DNA from: Patiria pectinifera | Lineage: Eukaryota > Echinodermata > Asteroidea > Valvatida > Asterinidae | Assembly: GCA_029964075.1 (NCBI GenBank) | Contig: CM057134.1 | Location: 20,252,905-20,316,904 of the forward strand | DNA: 64,000 bases | Reading direction: 5' to 3' | Shown here: positions 55,383 to 62,145 of the stretch, one piece after another | How positions within the stretch are numbered: the first letter of the stretch is position 1 | How the letters are laid out: each line of letters opens with the position of its first letter | Notes under the pieces: generated by a model | What the model saw: the letters and a program-made list of their open reading frames with translations, nothing else | Database searches by the model: none | Told to the model about the DNA's origin: nothing | Position numbers and translations under genes: made by a program

Positions 55383-56164
55383 CAGAACTACCAAGCGTCA
55401 CCGATGAGGTAACCGAAATTATAGACGATTTACAACGCGACACTGGCGCTCAAACGGAAGGATTAAATTACAGAGAACTCCAGGGTTTAGACAAAAGTCT
55501 TCAGACGTTGAGAGGTAACCTAGAACTTAATTTAGCGCGTCTCGCAGAACTAGACCAAGAGATATTTGATGCCGAACATGAATTAGGTGATCATAGGATC
55601 AGCGAAGAAGAACGACGAGAGTTAAACGATAAATTGAGCGACTTAGACGCTGAAAGATCTGCCAGATTAGAAGCCGCAAAAGCCAACGAACGAGGGCTCA
55701 AAAGTCAGATCGCTAGAATCAAAGAAACGATTAATAAAATATTAGGCGACGACACGACTCTGGCAGAAAAGATTAGAACTCTGTTTAGAGAACAAGGTGT
55801 TACGGTAGTGAGTATTTTAGCCGCTTTGAGTTTAGCCATCAGCACGATAGTGAGTAGCATCGTCGCTAGCGTGAGAGGTGCGGGTGCCCCAACCGCGCCA
55901 TCCCCAACACCTGCACCAACACCAACACCAACACCAAAAGGCGGTATCAAAGAGTGGATTTCAAAACAACTCGCTAATTTTGCATCTGCTCTTAAAAAAC
56001 TCGGAGTGAGCGCGTTGGGTGCTCTGCCGGGTATCATAGGCAGCGTACTCAGTTGGATATTTAACGCGCTGAGTAAGTCCGTATCGTGGTTGGCCGAACA
56101 CGTGTGGGCTTTGTTTTTGGGTGTGGGAGCCTTGGTGTTTGCGTACCTGCAAAAACGATGGTAG
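55379..56164 (+). CDS. coiled-coil, PT-linker, amphipathic membrane protein
   Basis: 261 residues: a long coiled coil (about 40-125, rich in E, R and L), a membrane segment (141-163, VTVVSILAALSLAISTIVSS), a P/T linker (170-186), an amphipathic or glycine-rich helical stretch (188-235, EWISKQLANFASALKKLG), and a terminal membrane segment (241-257). The arrangement suggests an internal virion or membrane-disrupting protein, by analogy only. I recall similar proteins in other invertebrate Polintons but know no function. It ends 25 bp before the shared hairpin terminator. Confidence 0.8.
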   Translation: MTELPSVTDEVTEIIDDLQRDTGAQTEGLNYRELQGLDKSLQTLRGNLELNLARLAELDQEIFDAEHELGDHRISEEERRELNDKLSDLDAERSARLEAAKANERGLKSQIARIKETINKILGDDTTLAEKIRTLFREQGVTVVSILAALSLAISTIVSSIVASVRGAGAPTAPSPTPAPTPTPTPKGGIKEWISKQLANFASALKKLGVSALGALPGIIGSVLSWIFNALSKSVSWLAEHVWALFLGVGALVFAYLQKRW

Positions 56165-56188
56165 TAATAGTTGTAATCAAGTTTAAAC

Positions 56189-56238
56189 AAAAAAATAAAA
56201 GCCTTACCAGCACAAAGTTGGTAAGGCTTTATTTTTTT
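56189..56238. terminator. bidirectional hairpin terminator / poly(A) signal
   Basis: A stem of about 20 bp (AAAAAAATAAAAGCCTTACC and complement, one bulged A) with a 9-base loop sits exactly between the stops of two convergent genes (56164 and 56264). Both strands read through AATAAA and end in a T tract after the stem. It can serve both transcripts. A similar hairpin rule for 3' ends is known in mimivirus. Confidence 0.8.
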
Positions 56239-56261
56239 GTCTTGTGAGATTAGAGTGTGAC

Positions 56262-57671
56262 TTATCGCGTTGCCTCGTAAGCTAAAATACCCATACCAAC
56301 GATAGCCAACGTTCCTACCGTCAACGATAATTTTTCGTCTTGGTGAGTTTGTAGTTTCGTGGGCTCCTGTGTTAAAACTGTAGGTGCTGGTGTTGGTGTT
56401 GGTGTAGGTGCAGGTGTTGGTGCTGGTGCAGGTGATACAACATCGTTTGTCATAGGCTCTGGGGGTGTTGGTGGCGCGACGTCATCGGTGTCATCAAAAG
56501 AGTCGTCCGGCTGAGGTTGTGAGTTTAAATCTGGCACCAAACCAGTGTTCATACTCTGGGTAGCGATTTGAAGATTGTTGTTATAGCCGTCGTGCATTCC
56601 AACCCTCAAGTTCATATCCAATGGAATTAAATACAACCCCGGTTTCACGACAAAATTTAAAGGCGTTCTGGCATACTGCAAAGAGTCTTGAAATTGATTG
56701 ATACTCGTTTCCATGTCGTCTACTGCATTGATGATATCTTCAACGATGACGTTAAATTGTCTCTGAGCGTCTAATCCGGTGCCCGGTGATAATACGCTCG
56801 TTTTTGTTTGAGCCTGCGCACCGAGTAAAGCGTACACGTAAGATCTGATTGATTCGTTGATCTTTATGATTCCCACGGGGGTAAACGAACTCTTGGCGGG
56901 TATAAAATCTAACCAAGCCTTTTGTACCGATTCGTTTTGTTCGATATAAATAACCATCCAAGGAACGTAACTGCTTCCACTCTTTTTAGGACTGTCTAGA
57001 CCGTGGTAGCCGCCGTAAAGAACGTTGGGTTTGTTGGGTAGTGCTTTATCATATTCACCAACCGCCACAAACTTGCCTTTATTAAAGATATATGAGGTAC
57101 CTAAACCGTTAGATTTTGTGTCTCTCGTCTGTTTAAAAGACTTGTTTTGATCTATGCCAAACAACAAGCAGGTATCGGTAAATGCTCTGTGATTATAACT
57201 GTTGTCTAGAGCGTTAAATGCGTCATCTCCCGGTAAAGGAGCGGCAATGTCGTACAGGATCTTTCTAACCGTAAAATATAAATGAAAGTTAAAGATGGCC
57301 CAAACGTAACGGTTGCTCGCGTTGAAAAGATCGAATCCAATACCGCAGCCCGTAGTAGCGCAGTAGATCGCAAAATTTAACTGATTTTGATAAAACGACA
57401 TGGGGTGTGATTTCCAACGATCTACATCCTCGTCCGTCTCAACGTGAGGTAATTTATAGTCCGAGGTTAAGTCGGGAAACATGGTTAAAAACCCGTTGGT
57501 ATTATTAACTATGACCTCCAGTTCACTGGGTTTAGTGCTGTTTAAAAACTTTGCTTGGGGTGCAGCTTGATGTTTTAGCTCGTTTGCCTTGGCTACATTT
57601 TGATTTACTTGTCTCGTTACCTGATCGGCTATCGATTGTATCTGCTTTTTTAACGACTTAAAATCACTCAT
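56262..57671 (-). CDS. large PT-linker protein, structural candidate
   Basis: 469 residues. Helical N-terminus (1-40), a large globular middle (about 60-370, with YCATTGCGIGFDLFNASNRY and SPGTGLDAQRQFNVIVEDI), an acidic and proline/threonine-rich linker (about 375-440, PAPTPAPTPTPTPAPT), and a C-terminal membrane segment (about 447-465, LTVGTLAIVGMGILAYEA). A long ectodomain on a flexible stalk anchored at its C-terminus would suit a virion surface protein, but this is inference. Similar uncharacterised proteins occur in invertebrate Polintons, from memory. The start lies 42 bp from the divergent minor-capsid start and its end shares the hairpin terminator. Confidence 0.85.
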   Translation of the reverse strand: MSDFKSLKKQIQSIADQVTRQVNQNVAKANELKHQAAPQAKFLNSTKPSELEVIVNNTNGFLTMFPDLTSDYKLPHVETDEDVDRWKSHPMSFYQNQLNFAIYCATTGCGIGFDLFNASNRYVWAIFNFHLYFTVRKILYDIAAPLPGDDAFNALDNSYNHRAFTDTCLLFGIDQNKSFKQTRDTKSNGLGTSYIFNKGKFVAVGEYDKALPNKPNVLYGGYHGLDSPKKSGSSYVPWMVIYIEQNESVQKAWLDFIPAKSSFTPVGIIKINESIRSYVYALLGAQAQTKTSVLSPGTGLDAQRQFNVIVEDIINAVDDMETSINQFQDSLQYARTPLNFVVKPGLYLIPLDMNLRVGMHDGYNNNLQIATQSMNTGLVPDLNSQPQPDDSFDDTDDVAPPTPPEPMTNDVVSPAPAPTPAPTPTPTPAPTVLTQEPTKLQTHQDEKLSLTVGTLAIVGMGILAYEATR

Positions 57672-57712
57672 TATTTTAGTTTCAGTTTTAATATAAAAAG
57701 ACTTTAAAATAA
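57672..57712. promoter_or_regulatory. divergent promoter, PT-linker / minor capsid
   Basis: 41 bp of almost pure A/T between divergent starts. Each ATG is directly preceded by AAAATAA or AAAATAAT-like sequence, with a central TTAATATAAAAAG. It is built like the divergent region at 50876-50906. Confidence 0.5.
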
Positions 57713-58887
57713 ATGCATTTGTTTCACTTGTTTCAAAATGAGCAGACGTTTAAATTAGAAGACGTCGTAGATAATTTAAATGGTCAAAAATCTATACGTG
57801 TAAAAAGGGTGTTGTTTAACGCCGGATATTTTAATATTTCCAGCGCCACGGAGATTGATTGGTTTACGCAAATAGATGGGAGACCCGCGTTTACCACAGA
57901 TAAACCTCCCCTCATACCTGCGGAGTTTCTTTCAGATGTACACATAACAACGCCGGATAGAGATTTTATAGAGCGATTGTTACCCGATATACCATACCAC
58001 TATTTAGTTAACGATGAAAATGTTTTACAAAAAACTATAAACGATCTTATAAAAGCGTACGAAGACGACAGACTAGAATCCGTTTTAGAATCAAACAAAA
58101 GAAAAAGAGCTATTATAGCTGAACGGCGAGGGTTGATTTTAGCCGCCATGAATTCAGAAACACCAAAAACTGAATTAGAACTTAATACGCTTCAATCTTT
58201 AGTAAGAATATTATTTGTTAGAGAAAGAAAAATCTTTGAAGGTGAGGAATTGGCTTTAAAGTTTATTGAAGGAGAAATGGGTGCGAGTGAGTTGAGCGAG
58301 TTGAGAGATAGTAGAGAAGCAGGAGTGATTATCAGAGGAAGTCTTATCGTGACGGGTGATGATTTCGATTTTATTCCTCCGAGTCATTTAGAGCCGTTGC
58401 CACTCGGAAGTATCGGTTCGGTCATCATACCGCCGGGGTGGTACGACGTCGATTGGTTTGATTTCATTTTAAATTCTATACCGGGGTAAGTTTTGAGTAT
58501 TTAGAGAATCTAAAAGGTGGCGTTGGTGATAACCGCGTAAATCTCAAATTGCGCTTGAACAGAGAAGTCTCTCGATTACTCAATTTACCCAAAGGAAGAC
58601 TGGTACCCAAAGTGGTGTACGCGGGGGATTACGACGTTAATCCGTTTAAATTTTTGTTTATTCGCTGCCCGCAATTAAGTGCAGTGAAAACTTTTTAATG
58701 GTCGTCCTTCTGACATCTTGAAAATCGTACCCGTGGAGTACGCGCAAACCGAGCCTGATAGAGTCGAGGATTTCAAAAACTTAAAAGCGGTATAATCGAC
58801 AAACTGACATTTTCTATCAGCGGTGAAAAAGGACAGGTATTCAACAATAAGGGTGAGGGTATCATTATCGAGTTGGAGATCTTTTAA
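57713..58887 (+). pseudogene. minor capsid (penton-type) candidate, frame-broken
   Basis: The first open part (57713-58489) encodes 258 residues: a beta-rich start, a helical middle, and a VIIPPGWYDVDWFDFIL segment. Reading then continues coherently in other frames: to 58698, then to 58795, then to a stop at 58887. The changes lie near the G-run 58483-58486, the T-run 58692-58696 and the A-run 58783-58786, all homopolymers. The later parts hold strand-like stretches (FKFLFIRCPQ, ILKIVPVEYA, GIIIELEIF) fitting a jelly-roll C-terminus. A Polinton PX/minor capsid role is inferred from pattern and context. The clean homopolymer positions make sequencing error as likely as decay. Confidence 0.55.
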
Positions 58888-58913
58888 TTTTGAAATCTTT
58901 TTATATTAAAAAC

Positions 58914-59561
58914 ATGAGTATAGATAGTAAAGTATTATACCGATATTTCTGGAGATGTACTCCGATTAAATAGTAAAGAAGAAACAAAAGTGTACAGACT
59001 TAAAAAGATTGAAGAGTTTCAATCTTTAATCTTGAAAGAGAGAGACCACCGAGAGCGCACTTATAAAAAAATTAAGAGAATGATCGGCACTGTTAATTAC
59101 GTAGAGCTAGGATTAGAAGGATTGGGGGCTATAGCGGCGGCTGTCAGTATTCCCGCTCTCTTGGGTGTTATATCAGCCCCGTTGGATTGGTGCTAGAAGG
59201 AACGTTTATAGGCGCTTTTGGTGTAGATATTCTGCTTAGAATCGCGTCTAGCGATTATCCACCAAGCTGAAAAAGCACGACCAGATTAAAATATTAGCAG
59301 ACTCCAAACTTAACACGATTGAAGAATACGTGTCTCAAGCCATCAACGACGGTGATATATCGCACGAAGAGTTCTTACTGATTACGAGAGAGCTCGCAAA
59401 ATTTAACGAGCTTAAGCAAAAATTAGAACAAAGACCAGCACAAAGCTTCAAAAATTAAAAACGATACAGACTTTGAAAAGAAGTTAAAAACGGGTAGACG
59501 AACGGCTGGCAAAAGAAAAAAATCTCTTATCGAAAAACTTACAAGTTCAAATTCTCGGTAA
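58914..59561 (+). pseudogene. uncharacterised Polinton gene, multiple frame breaks
   Basis: Begins at an ATG after 'tatattaaaaac' and ends near TAA 59559. Protein-like segments follow each other in changing frames: SGDVLRLNSKEETKVYRLKK; a helical part with a hydrophobic glycine-rich segment (GLEGLGAIAAAVSIPALLGV); LEGTFIGAFGVDILLRIAS; SKLNTIEEYVSQAINDGDIS followed by HEEF; and a basic tail. At least four single-base frame changes are needed (near 58938, 59185, 59255 and 59450). The DGDISHEEF-type motif recurs in uncharacterised invertebrate Polinton proteins as I recall. Only 68 residues are open in one frame from 58990, where there is no ATG. Confidence 0.5.
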
Positions 59562-59589
59562 ATAAACATTATAAAAGCGATCCGCCGAG

Positions 59590-60081
59590 TTATACCTCTA
59601 TTTCACCTCTTAGGGCTACACCCTCGGCCCCGCCTTTATTGTAGTGGTCATCGTATCTTTTTAGGGCCTTATTAAATTGATTTGGAGTCACTTTAAATAC
59701 ATCTCTAACTCGTTCTTTGTTCCATCCAACGACGTGATGGTAACAGGCCGCTATTAACGACCGTTTAACGCATCCGTTTCCCCTCAGTGTTTTGTAATTA
59801 ACGAGCTCGTTATATTTATTGATTGTTTCTTGGACATCTTCTGAGTCTTGCTCTGGACAAACAGAAAATATAAGTTTCTCCACAGTTTTTCTTTTGTTTC
59901 TTTTTAAAGTTGACCAATTGATACGATCTTCTTGCGCATTTTCTGCCGAAAAATCAAAATAACGTGAAACTATTTCACCGCACGTTTCACAAACTAAAAA
60001 ACCATTCTCGATGATTATATGGTGATCGCACTGATCTGTTTTATTAGATAGCTCGAGGTTTTCACTCTGAAAAAAAGTCAT
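59590..60081 (-). CDS. TFIIB-like transcription factor
   Basis: 163 residues. The N-terminal zinc ribbon has C18-x2-H21 and C31-x2-C34 around IIENGFLVCETCGEIV, very close to the TFIIB ribbon pattern (C-x2-C/H ... GxxvCxxCGxV), though shorter between the pairs. Residues about 80-150 resemble one cyclin-like repeat: RG...KRSLIAACYHHV, then NKERVRDVFKVTPNQFNKAL. TFIIB-like proteins recruit RNA polymerase II and are also encoded by large DNA viruses. A full TFIIB has two cyclin repeats; here there is one, so it may be a minimal viral form. The gene is intact and faces inward from the right TIR. Other zinc-ribbon factors (for example late transcription factors) are the main alternative. Confidence 0.65.
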   Translation of the reverse strand: MTFFQSENLELSNKTDQCDHHIIIENGFLVCETCGEIVSRYFDFSAENAQEDRINWSTLKRNKRKTVEKLIFSVCPEQDSEDVQETINKYNELVNYKTLRGNGCVKRSLIAACYHHVVGWNKERVRDVFKVTPNQFNKALKRYDDHYNKGGAEGVALRGEIEV

Positions 60082-60170
60082 GGATATATCTAATAAAAAC
60101 CGATATTATTTTTTAATAATTTAAGTACTCGTCGGTCTAAACATATTACTCTCCATTTTTAAATAAAAAC

Positions 60171-60210
60171 AGCTTCTCTACCTTTTCACAGATAGAGAAG
60201 CTAATTTTTT
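60171..60210. terminator. hairpin with T tract near right TIR
   Basis: AGCTTCTCTA pairs with TAGAGAAGCT around a 12-base loop, followed on the plus strand by ATTTTTTT and preceded by AAATAAAAAC. The architecture matches the hairpin at 56189-56238. It lies upstream of the TFIIB-like gene and 3 bp inside the right TIR, so it could end plus-strand transcripts of the broken gene or block read-through from or into host DNA. Confidence 0.6.
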
Positions 60211-60212
60211 TC

Positions 60213-60588
60213 CCCTGAGTTTCAAGGTCACGTGGTGGTGACTCACACATTTTTCAAGGTCACGTTGTTTACGCCACATTCCTATCATGCCTCAACACGT
60301 TTCAAGGTCACATGGTGGTGACTCACACATTTTTCAAAGTCACGTGGTGGTGACATCACCTCATTTTAGCGACGACAGATTTATTTTTTTAACTCCAGAG
60401 CGACAGGCCCTGACTTGACACACATTTTTCTTTTTTACTCCCAAACCTGACGTCAGATTTCTAAAACATTTGCCGCGGGAGATTCCCCTATATTTTTCCT
60501 CCAACTATTTTTAAGAATCGAGAGCGGCGTGTCTAGACACGCCGCAGATTTTCCATTTTGGTCCCATACCCCCACCTCCCCTACTACT
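60213..60588 (-). repeat. Polinton right terminal inverted repeat
   Basis: 376 bp, complement of 45386-45761, with the matching palindrome at 60524-60545, 43 bp from the end as on the left. The plus strand reads TCAAGGTCA repeatedly. The open frame 60453-60635 is fortuitous. Confidence 0.95.
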
Positions 60589-60601
60589 CTATGTATAAAA
60601 C
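60588..60601. repeat. Polinton TSD followed by MITE TSD
   Basis: TCTATG (60588-60593) repeats the left Polinton target. It is followed directly by TATAAAAC (60594-60601), the 8-bp duplication of the MITE whose first copy is 44888-44895. This junction orders the two insertions. Confidence 0.85.
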
Positions 60602-61106
60602 TAGGTATTTTTTGTTGGTTGCTTAGGGCATTCAAGTTGGACTATTAAGTCAAGGATTCCTTGTAATAAACACCCATGGCATGTTACATGTGTGTACCGG
60701 TACATTTGTAGCTTGCAAGCCTGAACAAAACCCGTAGAGAGAAAAAGTAAGCGTTCATTTAGAGTCCAAAATATCACACTGCACTTGTTGAAGTGGGGAA
60801 ATGATCACTCTCCACAACCCCTCACCCCATGGGATATGAATACACAGTCTGCAGACCTAACCTACTTTGAACACAAGACTCTGACTCCCAAAAACCACTA
60901 CTCCACAGCCAACAAGAAGAAGATTGAGATGTAGACACTTTTCATATACATGTACAAAACTACAAGGATGTAAACAAATACGGTACATTGCATCCAATTG
61001 TTGCGGGGAGCTACCCAGTAGTGGTACAGAAGTTGTACATTTAGGATTTGAGGCCATCAAAAACTTTGTGCAGAAAATTAAAGTCTCAATTTTACAAAAA
61101 TCATTC
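60602..61106. other. host DNA, nothing recognised
   Basis: Continuation of the host intron or flank after the nested insertion. No exon recognised. Confidence 0.4.
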
Positions 61107-62145
61107 TTAAAGAGAAGATTCAACATTTGCAAACATCAAAAAACGAAATGATCAAATTATCTCGAAATACCTTACTGAATTGTTAGGGACTGACAGTCTA
61201 AAGCATCCTGTAAAATCGTGGTTCCTGGTGTGCTGACATTTTCAAGAAAAACTGTATTTTTCCAAAGCTGGTCGGCCGACCAGCGTTGGAGAAAACTTTT
61301 TTTGAACCCTTTTGCATTGGGGCCGAAAGGTCAAAAGGTCAGGTGACTAAAAAAAAAAAAGAAATTTTGTCAGCGCGATAACGAGAAATACTTTACATAT
61401 GAACTTCAAATTTGTGTATTGTTCTTGGTAATCCTAAGAACGAAATTTTGTGTCAGCGATAACTTGAGAAATACTTTACATATGAAATTCAAATTTGGTT
61501 TGTGTATTGCATTTGGCCGAAAGGTCAAGGGTCAAGGTCAGAAATTTTTCAGCGCGATAACTTGAGAAACTGAAAGGTCAGGGTCAAGGTCACAGTGGAA
61601 AAAACAAAAAGAAATTTTGTTTGTCACACGTGAGAAATACAAATACTGAACTTCAAAATTTGGTTTGTGGATCGTTCTTGGTAATCCAAAAAGGGCCTAT
61701 CACATTAGGGGTCGAAGGTCAAGGGTCAAGGTCACAGTGGCTAAAATAATAGAAATCTTGTATTTATTCTGAGATCATAGGGATTAGGGATTAATTCATT
61801 ATGCAATCAATGAATGTCATGTTCCCAAGGACAAGGTACATGTGTGTAAAAAAAAGTATATGTTTATGTCATGGAAACAGTCACGGTTGCGGGGCATTTG
61901 TGTTTGTAAACACACCTTACTTGTTTTTTCTTCAAAAACTGTTCCTAATTTTTCACATTTAGTTATTCTGACTTTTCTTTGCAATTGATCACACACCTGG
62001 GAATTGGTGCAAGCCTGCTAGACTGATTCTCTGACCTTACAATTCCCCAAAGTGTATTATTTGCTCCGTTTCATCTTAAGTGGGGTCAGGGAACCAGACT
62101 ACAAGACCATGATAAGTTTTCTTGGTTTTTCCAGCATCTGCAAGA
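61107..62145 (-). mobile_element. TTAA MITE copy, interrupted
   Basis: Starts at TTAA (61107-61110) with the family sequence in reverse (caacatttgcaaacatc ... gacagtctaaagcatcctg) and the central hairpin at 61263-61290. It resumes near 61925 (caaaaactgttcctaattttt) through the GACTGATTCTCTGACC and GGTCAGGGAACCAG inverted repeat. About 620 bp of unrelated repeat DNA interrupts it. The far end near 62145 is truncated. Confidence 0.75.
61310..61800 (+). repeat. AGGTCA-rich degenerate tandem repeat
   Basis: Four or five partial units each contain 'gccgaaaggtcaaggtcac', 'gaaattttgt', 'cagcgcgataacttgagaaa' and 'cttcaaatttgg', spaced about 60-140 bp. The repeats lie inside the MITE copy, as a later insertion. 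Confidence 0.7.

Larger units (their letters stand above)
45386..60588. mobile_element. Polinton/Maverick virus-like element, 15.2 kb
   Basis: Defined by 376-bp terminal inverted repeats starting with AG, a 5-6 bp target duplication, a type B DNA polymerase, a retroviral-type integrase, a packaging ATPase and capsid-type proteins. Gene order from the left: SAP-like/PolB (plus); integrase (minus); small coiled-coil protein, major capsid, ATPase, 22-bp array, and five small or medium proteins (all plus); a 469-residue PT-linker protein (minus); minor-capsid candidate and a second broken gene (plus); TFIIB-like protein (minus). Family knowledge: Polintons are self-synthesising transposons considered integrated viruses. 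No adenovirus-type protease was found. The integrase stop and the frame breaks suggest this copy is not fully functional, or that the assembly contains errors. Confidence 0.95.

Noticed and set aside
58990..59196. Independent 68-residue gene starting at GTG
   Set aside because: It is one segment of a longer frame-broken gene starting near 58914.
45386..60588. Endogenous retrovirus or LTR element because of the integrase
   Set aside because: No reverse transcriptase, gag or LTRs; PolB, packaging ATPase and inverted repeats define a Polinton.
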